Positions 46,267 through 53,404 of a DNA stretch of 64,000 nucleotides are shown one piece after another. The DNA lies in the NCBI GenBank assembly GCA_949878575.1, contig CATLAX010000001.1, positions 1-64,000 on the forward strand, read 5' to 3'. The position numbers and the translations under genes were made by a program. The notes below the pieces were generated by a model. It was not told where the DNA came from and ran no database searches. It worked only from the letters and a program-made list of their open reading frames with translations. Source of the stretch: an uncultured Alphaproteobacteria bacterium (GTDB lineage Bacteria > Pseudomonadota > Alphaproteobacteria > Rs-D84). Position 1 is the stretch's first letter. Each line of letters starts with the position of its first letter.

Positions 46267-46343
46267 TGGTAGCGGGAGAGGGACTTGAACCCCCGACACG
46301 CGGATTATGATTCCGCTGCTCTAACCAGCTGAGCTATCCCGCC
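46267..46343 (-). tRNA. elongator tRNA-Met(CAU)
   Basis: A 77-base cloverleaf with CCA and anticodon CAU. The stem GCGGA/TCCGC and the GGCGGGA acceptor are typical for the alphaproteobacterial elongator. G1 pairs with C72, so it is not an initiator. A tRNA-Ile with modified CAU is less likely from the stem sequences. Confidence 0.9.
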
Positions 46344-46353
46344 GACGACCCCG

Positions 46354-46381
46354 ATTATAACAAAGTTTTTTTTGATTGCAA
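46354..46381 (-). promoter_or_regulatory. tRNA-Met promoter
   Basis: TTGCAA, 16 bases, TATAAT on the minus strand. Confidence 0.8.
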
Positions 46382-46454
46382 GGCAAAAGCGCACCCGGGG
46401 CGGCATGTGAATTCATTCATATATCAAATTATTATTTTTTTTAATAAAATTCTG

Positions 46455-46483
46455 TTGCGGCCATTTTTAAAATAGTATATATT
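46455..46483 (+). promoter_or_regulatory. promoter of the pagL-like gene
   Basis: TTGCGG, 17 bases, TATATT. The -10 ends seven bases before the ATG, so the mRNA is predicted to be leaderless. Confidence 0.6.
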
Positions 46484-46490
46484 TCCGCTT

Positions 46491-47057
46491 ATGAAAAAAT
46501 TAGAGAGAATTGTTTTTTTATGCATAATCACCGCCGTAACACCGGCGTGTGCGGGTTGGAATCCTTTCTTTGGCACGGCGGAAAATCAGATCGCCGTGAA
46601 CATAGGCCAGGGTGTGAACAGCGGTTTTCTTATCCCGCCGCCGTCGCAGTTCGTGCCGTTTTACATGCTGCCAAACATTCAGTATTCACAGCCGACGACA
46701 TTTTTCACACTGCCCGCGCGCCAGTCGTTGAATTTCGGGGAAACTGTCGGCATGGGGCGTGCATACGGATGGGACTGGACGGATTTTTCAATTCCGATTT
46801 TGTGGGCGTCCGGCGACGTGGCGCTGTTGCATGGTGAAAACTGGTACTATGCAACCGGGGTAGGTGTCGGGTTTCAGGCCAAAGAAAACGACCGCCTGGG
46901 GGCGAAACTGTTGTTTCAGTTCAAAATTTCCGGCGGATACAGATTTAACGAGCGCTGGGGCGGCGAGCTGTTTGTGCAGCATTTTTCCAACGGCAACACG
47001 GCGGAGGAAAACCATTCATACGCTTTTTACGGTCTGGGTGTGACGTATAATTTTTAG
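46491..47057 (+). CDS. pagL: PagL-like lipid A 3-O-deacylase
   Basis: The 188-aa protein has a signal peptide (cut near TPACAGW), a beta-barrel-like pattern and a C-terminal aromatic residue typical of outer membrane proteins (GLGVTYNF). The motif FVQHFSNGNTAEENHSYAFYGLGV resembles the PagL active site, where H and S of HxSN and a following glutamate form the catalytic set. PagL trims the 3-position acyl chain of lipid A, which can lower recognition by host TLR4. The gene stands alone after tRNA-Met. Confidence 0.8.
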   Translation: MKKLERIVFLCIITAVTPACAGWNPFFGTAENQIAVNIGQGVNSGFLIPPPSQFVPFYMLPNIQYSQPTTFFTLPARQSLNFGETVGMGRAYGWDWTDFSIPILWASGDVALLHGENWYYATGVGVGFQAKENDRLGAKLLFQFKISGGYRFNERWGGELFVQHFSNGNTAEENHSYAFYGLGVTYNF

Positions 47058-47131
47058 TGGGACAAGATTCCGTTTTTTTACCTTTGTTTTTTATGATATA
47101 ATCAATGTCGTGTACAAAAAAGAGTAAAAAA

Positions 47132-47413
47132 ATGAGAAAAGATTTCATTGCGGAACAGGACATGAAAATGCGTATAAAACAGCGGACGCTGTTTCGCGCG
47201 TTTTTCATTAATTTGATTTTGGGGCTGGTGGCATTGGTGCTGACATACATACCGGTGCTGTTGTATGTGGCGGTTGTTGCAACCGGCATTTCACCCATGG
47301 TCATGTATTTTTCAATTATTGCGGCGATTGCACTGTGGCAGATGCTGGGGGTTATATACTTTCTGGTGCCGGCGGTGGCGCTGTGGTGGGAAAGACGCAC
47401 ATTGGAAAAATAA
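47132..47413 (+). CDS. small two-pass membrane protein, unknown
   Basis: A TATAAT at 47097-47102 places transcription start after the ORF-track ATG at 47105, so I chose ATG 47132 (93 aa). The protein has two strong membrane segments (about 25-48 and 52-80) with a charged N-terminus and a short basic C-terminus. I see no known family. It is a single-gene unit ending at a bidirectional terminator. Confidence 0.65.
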   Translation: MRKDFIAEQDMKMRIKQRTLFRAFFINLILGLVALVLTYIPVLLYVAVVATGISPMVMYFSIIAAIALWQMLGVIYFLVPAVALWWERRTLEK

Positions 47414-47442
47414 AAACACCGGGGTTTCCCGGTGTTTTTTTT
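47412..47442. terminator. bidirectional terminator
   Basis: AAACACCGGG and CCCGGTGTTT pair around GTTT between convergent genes. Confidence 0.88.
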
Positions 47443-47449
47443 GCCGTTT

Positions 47450-49030
47450 TTATTCGCGGCGCATGGGGTATTTGCCGTCAATCAAATTCTGGCGGACGAC
47501 GTGATGCTTTATCTTTTGCGTGCTGGTCATGGGCAGTTCGTCCGTCGTCATCGCAAAGTGGGTCACCCATTTATAGCTGGCCACTTTTTTGTTGGCGTTC
47601 GCAACGGCCGCCGCCAGGCGTTCCATCGTCATGTCTTTGTCAACGCTGAACACGCCGTATGCAACGGTCTTGTCCTTTATCTTGTGTTCAAAGACCGCAA
47701 CATTGTTGACACCCGGGATTTTCATAAACAGCGCCTCCAATTCATCCGGGTAAACGTTTTTGCCGGAATCAAGAACGATGACCTGTTTTTTACGGCCGGC
47801 AAAGTGCAGTTCGCCGTTTTTATCCATTGAAACCATGTCGCCAGTGTTAAAGAAGCCGCGTTCGTCAAACACAACCTCGTTCGCGTCGGGGTTGTTCAAA
47901 TAGCCGCCAAACACCTGGTGGCCGCGTATCCACAACACGCCGATGCCGTCGGCGTCCTTGTCGCGGATTTCGCATTCGTTGTTTGTGGTCGGTGCGCCGA
48001 ATGCAAACGGTTCGCGCTTTTTTAACGGCTTTGATATGCATACCGGGCCGACTGTTTCCGTTAAGCCGTAGCCCTGGATGAATTTCATGCCCAGGCGCTC
48101 ATAGAATGTTTCCACCTCAGGCTTTGTTGCGGCGCCGCCTGCAATCAGCAACGACACGCGGCCGCCGAATATTGCGCGTATCTCGTTTTGAACCTTGTTC
48201 ACGACAAAGCCCAGACCTATCATGCGCAAAAATCTGCCGTATTTTAGCACGGCGTTTACCAGCCACCATTTGTGCTGTGATTTCGCGGTGTCTATGATGC
48301 GGTTTCTGATTACCTCAAACAAACGCGGCACGGCCGGAATGGCGTGCGGCCGGTATTTTTTGAAATCCGCCATTATTTCCTTTGGATTGACGGTCGGCTG
48401 CAGCAGAACGCCCGCGCCGTAATGCAGTGTCGCCAGAATTTCCACCGCAAAGCCGAATATGTGGTACATCGGCAGAAATCCGTACATAATCTGGCCCGCG
48501 CCGAAATAATCGCGCATGTCGTCCAAGGATATGGAGCATTCAATCAAGTTAAAGTGCGTTAACGGCACAACCTTTGGATTGCCGGTGGAACCCGATGTAA
48601 ACGACAGCGTCGCCACGTCCAAAGATTCCAACGGGGCGGGTTTCAAGCGGCCGTTCGCCTTGCCGTCCGGCTGTGTGATGTCAAAGAACTTGAATTTTTT
48701 GGTTTTGTAGAAAAACGATTTTTCTGCACACACCATGTGACAGTCCGTTGTGGATGTCATGTTGTCGTATTCAAACGGTGTCAGATTCGTATCCAGCAGC
48801 AATACAGTGCCGCCCAGATACCATATGGCGAACATTGTCGTCGGCATCTGCGGGATATTGTGAGACAGCACGCCCACAATGTCGCCGCGGCGAACGCCCG
48901 CCGCATGCAGTTCGGCCGCACGCCGTTTCACCAGTTCAACAAATCCGGAAAACGTCACCCCTTCGCGGACCAGAAACAGATTTTCCGGCCATGTGGCGGC
49001 GGCTTTTTCCAGTAATTGATACATGTTCAT
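47450..49030 (-). CDS. AMP-binding acyl-CoA synthetase
   Basis: The 526-aa protein is an ANL-superfamily enzyme: P-loop LSFTSGSTGNPKVVPLTH, YGLTETVGP, the NTGDMV aspartate motif and a C-terminal domain with the catalytic lysine in TSTQKIKH. It activates a carboxylic acid, probably a medium- or long-chain fatty acid, to its CoA or ACP thioester. The start follows AAGGAATTTTTGTT. It stands alone, so the exact substrate is unclear. No beta-oxidation genes are near, which makes fatty acid recycling into phospholipid a reasonable alternative to degradation. Confidence 0.9.
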   Translation of the reverse strand: MNMYQLLEKAAATWPENLFLVREGVTFSGFVELVKRRAAELHAAGVRRGDIVGVLSHNIPQMPTTMFAIWYLGGTVLLLDTNLTPFEYDNMTSTTDCHMVCAEKSFFYKTKKFKFFDITQPDGKANGRLKPAPLESLDVATLSFTSGSTGNPKVVPLTHFNLIECSISLDDMRDYFGAGQIMYGFLPMYHIFGFAVEILATLHYGAGVLLQPTVNPKEIMADFKKYRPHAIPAVPRLFEVIRNRIIDTAKSQHKWWLVNAVLKYGRFLRMIGLGFVVNKVQNEIRAIFGGRVSLLIAGGAATKPEVETFYERLGMKFIQGYGLTETVGPVCISKPLKKREPFAFGAPTTNNECEIRDKDADGIGVLWIRGHQVFGGYLNNPDANEVVFDERGFFNTGDMVSMDKNGELHFAGRKKQVIVLDSGKNVYPDELEALFMKIPGVNNVAVFEHKIKDKTVAYGVFSVDKDMTMERLAAAVANANKKVASYKWVTHFAMTTDELPMTSTQKIKHHVVRQNLIDGKYPMRRE

Positions 49031-49099
49031 AACAAAAATTCCTTGTTGTTTTTATATTGGACAGGAATTATTATAATCCTGTAAAGGAATATTGCAAAT

Positions 49100-49870
49100 A
49101 TGAAAATTTTAACACTTAACATCAATTCCATCCGCGCGCATGCGCAAAGTTTTATAGATATTCTGCGCGGCGGCGAATACGACGTGATAATGGTTCAGGA
49201 GTTAAAGGTGGAAACAAATGCGTTTCCGCACAACCTGTTTGACGATTACGGGTATAACATAAAGGTGTTCGGCCAGAAAAGCTGGAACGGGGTCGCGGTG
49301 TTTTCCAAATATTCCATAGAAGACGTAACGCGCGGCATGCCGGGGTTTGCGGATGTGAACGCGCGTTTTATTGAATGCGTGATTGACGGGCGCGTGCGTG
49401 TTATAAACGTTTACATGCCAAACGGCGATACGGTGGCGTCGCCAAAGTTTCCGTATAAGCTGGAATGGATGCGGGCCTTTACGGATTATATCGCGCAATA
49501 TGCGGCGTCGCCGGAACCGGTCGTCATCGGCGGTGATTACAATGTCGCACTGGAAGACAGGGATGTGTGGAGGCCAGCGAATTATGTCGGCATAGCCATT
49601 GCCGCGCCAGAGGCGCGCGCAATCATGCGCGAATGGCTGGCGGCGGGGTGGTGCGACGCGTGGCGGACGCTGCATCCGGATGATGTCGGATTTACGTGGT
49701 ACGGTTACCGCGGCGGCGACACGGTCGGCAAGGGCCAGGGACTGCGTCTGGATTATTTTCTGTGCAACCGGGCGGCGGCGGAAATGGTGACATCGTGCGA
49801 GATTGACATGGCACCGCGCACCGCGGACAAGCCGACCGACCACTGTGGTCTGGCGCTGGTATTAAAATAA
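49100..49870 (+). CDS. xthA: exodeoxyribonuclease III
   Basis: This AP endonuclease and 3'-5' exonuclease acts in base-excision repair. The 256-aa protein has the metal glutamate in VQELKVE, SWNGVAVFSK, the GGDYNVA aspartate and asparagine, and the C-terminal LRLDYFLCN ... PTDHCGLALVL with the catalytic histidine. AAAGGAATATTGCAAAT precedes the ATG. An imperfect palindrome (ACAGGA ... TCCTGT, 49060-49081) sits over the promoter region. Confidence 0.97.
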   Translation: MKILTLNINSIRAHAQSFIDILRGGEYDVIMVQELKVETNAFPHNLFDDYGYNIKVFGQKSWNGVAVFSKYSIEDVTRGMPGFADVNARFIECVIDGRVRVINVYMPNGDTVASPKFPYKLEWMRAFTDYIAQYAASPEPVVIGGDYNVALEDRDVWRPANYVGIAIAAPEARAIMREWLAAGWCDAWRTLHPDDVGFTWYGYRGGDTVGKGQGLRLDYFLCNRAAAEMVTSCEIDMAPRTADKPTDHCGLALVLK

Positions 49871-49880
49871 GGGGGTTGCA

Positions 49881-50756
49881 ATGGCACATGCAAAGGTTGG
49901 AATTTTATACATCGCCCTGGGGCGATATACGGTGTTTTGGGACGAATTTTACGAGTCCTGTGAAAAGCATCTGCTGCATGCGGACAAGCATTATTTTGTC
50001 TGGACGGACAACCCGACGGACGCCATGCGCAGAAAAAACGTCACGATTATTCCGGCGCAGAAACGCGGATGGCCGTATGATTCTTTGATGCGGTTTGAAA
50101 TGTTTTTCGCAATGCGTGAAAAACTGGCGGCGTATGATTATCTGTTCTTTTTTAATGCGAATTTCAAGTTTGTAAACGATACCGATTTAACGGAAATCGC
50201 ACCGCGTGAATGGAACGGCGGCCTGGCGGCCAGTCTGCATCCGGGCCGCGAAGGGGACCTGTGGCGCGACACGCCGGACCGTTTCCCGTACGAGCGCCGT
50301 CCGGCCTCAACCGCGTACGTGCCGTTCGGTGCGGGGCGGTATTATGTGTGCGGCGCGTTTAACGGCGGCACGTCCGCGGCGTTTTTGAAAATGTGCGGCG
50401 TGCTTGCAAAAAATGTGCGGACGGATTTGAAAAACGGAATCAATGCGGTTTTTGACGACGAAAGCCATTTGAACGCGTATCTGGCAAATCGCGACTTTCT
50501 GTTGCTGGGGCGCGCGTACGGGTATCCGGAACGGATGCTGAAACACTTAAACGCCGCAAACGCCGTTATGGTAAAGATTATTAGCCGTGAAAAAAACACG
50601 CCCAAATACGGCGGAACAAAATGGCTGCGCGGGGCGACGGATAAAAAAATTCCGGACAGTAAAATTTCTTATGTCATGCGAACAATCGTACGCGGGGCCG
50701 CGTCTGTTGTGCCGGTGCGCGCATGGCGGCGGAAACTGCGCTTAATGTACTGGTAA
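49881..50756 (+). CDS. glycosyltransferase family 6 protein (ABO/alpha-Gal type)
   Basis: The 291-aa protein has GT6 signatures: LFFFNANFKFVND (residues 89-100), where the vertebrate DxD is replaced by the NxN form typical of bacterial GT6; CGAFNGGTSAAFLKMC (157-172); and FDDESHLNAY (191-200), which contains the catalytic glutamate. GT6 enzymes transfer GalNAc or Gal in alpha-1,3 linkage, as in blood group A/B and related antigens. Bacterial members are sporadic, mostly in host-associated species. It begins 10 bases after xthA with the site AAGGGGG. No fucosyl- or galactosyltransferase gene is near, so the acceptor is unknown. Confidence 0.85.
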   Translation: MAHAKVGILYIALGRYTVFWDEFYESCEKHLLHADKHYFVWTDNPTDAMRRKNVTIIPAQKRGWPYDSLMRFEMFFAMREKLAAYDYLFFFNANFKFVNDTDLTEIAPREWNGGLAASLHPGREGDLWRDTPDRFPYERRPASTAYVPFGAGRYYVCGAFNGGTSAAFLKMCGVLAKNVRTDLKNGINAVFDDESHLNAYLANRDFLLLGRAYGYPERMLKHLNAANAVMVKIISREKNTPKYGGTKWLRGATDKKIPDSKISYVMRTIVRGAASVVPVRAWRRKLRLMYW

Positions 50757-50776
50757 ATAAAAACGGGGGCCGGCGT

Positions 50777-51445
50777 TTAAAATTTGTCGCCGATGGCGGC
50801 AAAACGCCGGTGTATGCATCCGATTGCGGTCTGGTGCACGCCGGGCTTTATTGTATAATACACAAAGCGCCCGGCGCGGCGCGACGACACGAAATCATCA
50901 TCTGACAGTTTCTTTAAATGCTGCGACACCTTTAACTGGGGCAGGGCGACGCCCGCCGCGATTTCACACACGCATGATTCGCCGCGCCACATTAAATATT
51001 CCAGTATCCGCATCTTTTCCACGTGCGCAAACAGCTTTATCCGGTTTGCAGCCATGGTCGTGTAATCCGCCGGCAGTATTTCACGGCACCCGTCGCGCAG
51101 AAAACGCAGCTGGTCCGTCATTATTCCGAACAGCCGGCGCAGGCATACAAAAATACTGGCCGGGTATTCCGCGTTTATTTCATAAAAAATAAATATGCCG
51201 CGCCGCGTTGTTTTTACCAGGCCCGCATCGCGCATTTTTCGCAGATGCTGGGATATTATCATTTGTTCCGTATTCAGCGCATGCGCAATCGCCGATACAG
51301 ACGATGCGCCCGCAACATCCAAATATTCCAGTATTCGCAGGCGCGTCGGATGCGATATGTATCCGATGCCGCGCGCCGCGCGGGCCATTATTTTGTCCGG
51401 CAGTGGGCGCGTTACCTGGGCCGATGGCAAATCATGTTTTTTCAT
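50777..51445 (-). CDS. tandem ArsR-like winged-helix regulator
   Basis: I moved the start to ATG 51445 (222 aa) from the TTG of the ORF track. The protein carries two ArsR/SmtB-like winged-helix domains in one chain. The first is about residues 20-100 (HPTRLRILEYLDVAG ... NTEQMIISQHLRKMRDAGLVKTTRRGIFIFYEI). The second is about 140-215 (EKMRILEYLMWRGESCVCEIAAGVALPQLKVSQHLKKLSDDDFVSSRRAGRFVYYTI) and contains a CVC pair like the metal-binding ELCVCDL of ArsR. Normal ArsR proteins have one domain and dimerise; here both may sit in one chain. It diverges from the CPVC membrane protein gene and probably controls it. Confidence 0.85.
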   Translation of the reverse strand: MKKHDLPSAQVTRPLPDKIMARAARGIGYISHPTRLRILEYLDVAGASSVSAIAHALNTEQMIISQHLRKMRDAGLVKTTRRGIFIFYEINAEYPASIFVCLRRLFGIMTDQLRFLRDGCREILPADYTTMAANRIKLFAHVEKMRILEYLMWRGESCVCEIAAGVALPQLKVSQHLKKLSDDDFVSSRRAGRFVYYTIKPGVHQTAIGCIHRRFAAIGDKF

Positions 51446-51489
51446 GCTGTAACAATAGCATTTATTTGTGCGGGCGGCAAACAAATAAT

Positions 51490-51518
51490 TTGACTTTTTA
51501 ATATGTATGAATTATTAT
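51490..51518 (+). promoter_or_regulatory. promoter of the CPVC gene pair
   Basis: TTGACT, 17 bases, TATTAT. The AT-rich stretch around it (51496-51530) lies between the divergent regulator and target and is the likely operator region. Confidence 0.65.
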
Positions 51519-51554
51519 ATATATTGTTTTTGATATATGACAAAAGGAGACTTT

Positions 51555-52052
51555 ATGAAAAAGGTGTTTGCCGGTGCGCTGTGCATGATGCCGGCGGCGG
51601 TGTTTGCGAATCCGGCGTGTCCGGTATGCACAATCGCCATCGGTGCGGCGTTGCCGATTACGCGGCGCATGGGCGTGCCGGATGTTGTGGCCGGTCTGTG
51701 GGCCGGGGCCTTTCTGGCGATAATGGGGTATTGGATTATACGCTTTTTAGACCGGCGCGGCGTGCGGTTTTTGGGACGAAATGCGATTGTTCTGGCGCTG
51801 TCTGTAGCGACAATCGGGTTTGCGTATATGGGCACCGTGGCCTACAGTCCGTGCCGCTATTTCGGTTTTTTGAATATTGACCCGCTGCTGATGGGAACGA
51901 TTGTCGGTGCCGTGATATTCATTGCGGTTGAAAAAATTTATGACTGGATGAAGATAAAAAACAACGGTCACGCCCATTTTCCGTTTGAGAAGGTGGTTTT
52001 GCCTGTTGTTGCGCTGGCCGCGGCCAGTGCGCTGTTCATGGTTTGCAGATAA
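51555..52052 (+). CDS. CPVC-containing membrane protein, uncharacterised family
   Basis: ATG 51555 follows AAAGGAGACTTT, better than 51537. The 165-aa protein has a signal-like first segment, then a CPVC motif at the expected membrane surface, and about four further membrane segments, with a cytoplasmic KNNGHAHFPFEKVV loop near the end. The CxxC may bind metal or act in disulfide exchange. From memory, similar uncharacterised proteins occur in candidate phyla radiation genomes; this needs a search. It is probably controlled by the divergent tandem ArsR-like regulator. Confidence 0.7.
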   Translation: MKKVFAGALCMMPAAVFANPACPVCTIAIGAALPITRRMGVPDVVAGLWAGAFLAIMGYWIIRFLDRRGVRFLGRNAIVLALSVATIGFAYMGTVAYSPCRYFGFLNIDPLLMGTIVGAVIFIAVEKIYDWMKIKNNGHAHFPFEKVVLPVVALAAASALFMVCR

Positions 52053-52071
52053 AAGATAAGGGGAATGTGAA

Positions 52072-52632
52072 ATGCAAAAGATAAAAAACGTGCGCGAGTT
52101 TGTTGAAAAAATGGATGCTGCGAAAAAGGTTAACCCCAAAGATCTGTCGTCCGACCAGGATTTGTCCATTGGCATCATGAATTTAATTTCCATAGAAGAG
52201 CATCTGATGTTTTCCGGCGCGAAAACCGGCAAGAACGCTTTTTACGACCAGATTAACGAGGTTCGCGACATGCGCAAACGCATGATGCAGAAAATCATCC
52301 CATCGTACGAGGGCGAGGTATGGTGTATTTCAAAACATCTGCTGGCGGCGTCCATGCGTTTGTTTGAGGTCGGAACCAAGGCACTGGCCGCCGGCGACCG
52401 GACCCAGGCGTACGCACTGTTTGATGATTCATACGGCCTGTACTGCATGTTCTGGGGATTAAACATGGGCATGTTAAGCGATGACGGCGCGGATTTGAAA
52501 TATGTAAAAAAGTCCGCGCATTCCGCCGCGCCATCCGCCCGGGCGGCGGATGCGTCCGCCCCGGCGCCGGACGGAAAAATGGGAAAATTAAAAAACTGGG
52601 TTAAAAATGCGGTGAACTGCTGCATTGAATAA
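52072..52632 (+). CDS. uncharacterised helical protein paired with the CPVC protein
   Basis: The 186-aa soluble protein is mostly helical, with EHLMFSGAKTGKNAFYDQINEVRDMRKRMMQKII, then GEVWCISKHLLAASMRLFEVGTKAL and YGLYCMFWGLN. The last 40 residues are an Ala/Pro linker plus a short helix ending in NCCIE. Conserved-looking cysteines (WC, YC, CC) occur. I do not know a function. It starts 19 bases after the CPVC gene with AAGGGGAATGTGAA and ends at a terminator, so the two form an operon under the same promoter. Confidence 0.7.
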   Translation: MQKIKNVREFVEKMDAAKKVNPKDLSSDQDLSIGIMNLISIEEHLMFSGAKTGKNAFYDQINEVRDMRKRMMQKIIPSYEGEVWCISKHLLAASMRLFEVGTKALAAGDRTQAYALFDDSYGLYCMFWGLNMGMLSDDGADLKYVKKSAHSAAPSARAADASAPAPDGKMGKLKNWVKNAVNCCIE

Positions 52633-52659
52633 AAAAACGGGGATTTTCCCCGTTTTTTT
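52631..52659. terminator. bidirectional terminator
   Basis: AAAAACGGGG and CCCCGTTTTT pair around ATTTT between convergent genes. Confidence 0.9.
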
Positions 52660-52807
52660 ATGGCAGCGTTATGGTTATGCATGTGTCCACATTTCCTTTT
52701 ATATTGCAAACCTCTATATCGTCGCCGGGCCTGTATTCGCAAAACAGCGAACAGCATCCGGTACAGATTATGCCGGCCAGCATTATAAGAAAAATATGTG
52801 TTTTCAT
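52658..52807 (-). CDS. small lipoprotein, unknown
   Basis: Taking ATG 52807, which follows AGGGTCACACTG, gives 49 aa: a lipoprotein signal with GIICTGC as lipobox, then about 30 residues with two cysteines. Small lipoproteins of this size are common in Gram-negative envelopes. It faces the CPVC pair and has the structured element at 52839-53020 as its upstream region. Real translation is not certain. Confidence 0.5.
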   Translation of the reverse strand: MKTHIFLIMLAGIICTGCCSLFCEYRPGDDIEVCNIKGNVDTCITITLP

Positions 52808-52838
52808 CAGTGTGACCCTGTTGTACGATAAAAAATTA

Positions 52839-53020
52839 TGCCACACTAAAATTTAGGTGGCGACCGGAGTTAGCAACTGCGCTTTAAGGAACAGTGTGGT
52901 TATTCAACATATTAGCCACCATCCAGTCGCCAACAGCGACGGATTTTTACGGTCTTAAAAAGACCAACTTAAAGCAATGGGTTGCTATACCCAATCCGGG
53001 AACACCCCGGATGTTTTGAA
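52839..53020. ncRNA. candidate structured RNA with multi-way junction (unassigned)
   Basis: A nested set of perfect helices: CCGGA/TCCGG (52864, 52995), TAGCAAC/GTTGCTA (52871, 52981) and GCTTTAAG/CTTAAAGC (52881, 52968). These enclose three hairpins: GTGGTTA/TAGCCAC, GTCGC/GCGAC and GGTCTT/AAGACC. A hairpin GCCAC-CTAAA/TTTAG-GTGGC precedes it. The same fold works on either strand. Read as minus, it is the 5' leader of the small lipoprotein gene. Read as plus, it ends with ATCCGGG/CCCGGAT and a short T stretch before tRNA-Thr. The family is unknown to me. Confidence 0.55.
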
Positions 53021-53076
53021 ATTATACATCATATTTTTGCGTGATGCAACGTTAAAGGGGGCGGTGCATTTTATCC

Positions 53077-53104
53077 TTGCAATTTTAAGCGCCGCCCGTA
53101 TAAT
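53077..53104 (+). promoter_or_regulatory. tRNA-Thr promoter
   Basis: TTGCAA, 16 bases, TATAAT, 11 bases before the tRNA. Confidence 0.8.
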
Positions 53105-53115
53105 TAGCGGGCAAC

Positions 53116-53189
53116 GCCCTAATAGTCTAGTGGTAAAACACGTCCTTGGTAAGGACGAGTCGCAAGTCCGATTCTTGCTTAGGGCACCA
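53116..53189 (+). tRNA. tRNA-Thr(GGU)
   Basis: A 74-base cloverleaf with CCA. Anticodon stem CGTCC/GGACG encloses loop TTGGTAA with anticodon GGU; acceptor GCCCTAA pairs with TTAGGGC. It has its own promoter and terminator. Confidence 0.93.
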
Positions 53190-53201
53190 GAATAAATACA
53201 A

Positions 53202-53222
53202 GCCGGCGAACGCCGGTTTTTT
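53202..53222 (+). terminator. tRNA-Thr terminator
   Basis: CCGGCG and CGCCGG pair around AA and are followed by a T run. Confidence 0.8.
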
Positions 53223-53234
53223 GTTAAAATTTTA

Positions 53235-53262
53235 TTGAGGTTGGATTTTTTTTGATTATAAT
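53235..53262 (+). promoter_or_regulatory. aspS promoter
   Basis: TTGAGG, 16 bases, TATAAT; predicted start near 53269. Confidence 0.7.
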
Positions 53263-53268
53263 GCGGTG

Positions 53269-53404
53269 AAAGTTGTGGTTTGCGTGATGACGTGACTGAC
53301 ACCCACCGAGCGGGACCAAAACATTAAACGAAAGTTACAAGACGGGGTGGCACCGCGCATGGATTATTCCCAGCGCCCCCGGTATCACGAAAAAAGGGAC
53401 CGAA
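53269..53404 (+). promoter_or_regulatory. T-box-like leader of aspS
   Basis: GGGGTGGCACCGCG at 53344-53357 matches the T-box consensus AGGGTGGnACCGCG at 13 of 14 positions. Upstream, GTGG/CCAC encloses a small stem GCGT/ACGT and a loop with GAC (Asp) triplets, a possible short Stem I with specifier. Downstream, CGCCCCC can pair with the GGGG of the T-box, and CGGT/ACCG brackets the AAGGGA ribosome binding site. No T run occurs, so control would be at translation. T-boxes sense uncharged tRNA and are mainly Gram-positive elements. Stem I is much shorter than classical ones. Confidence 0.65.

Noticed and set aside
52977-53195. 72-aa ORF ending in tRNA-Thr
   Set aside because: It runs through the tRNA gene and its promoter; translation is implausible.
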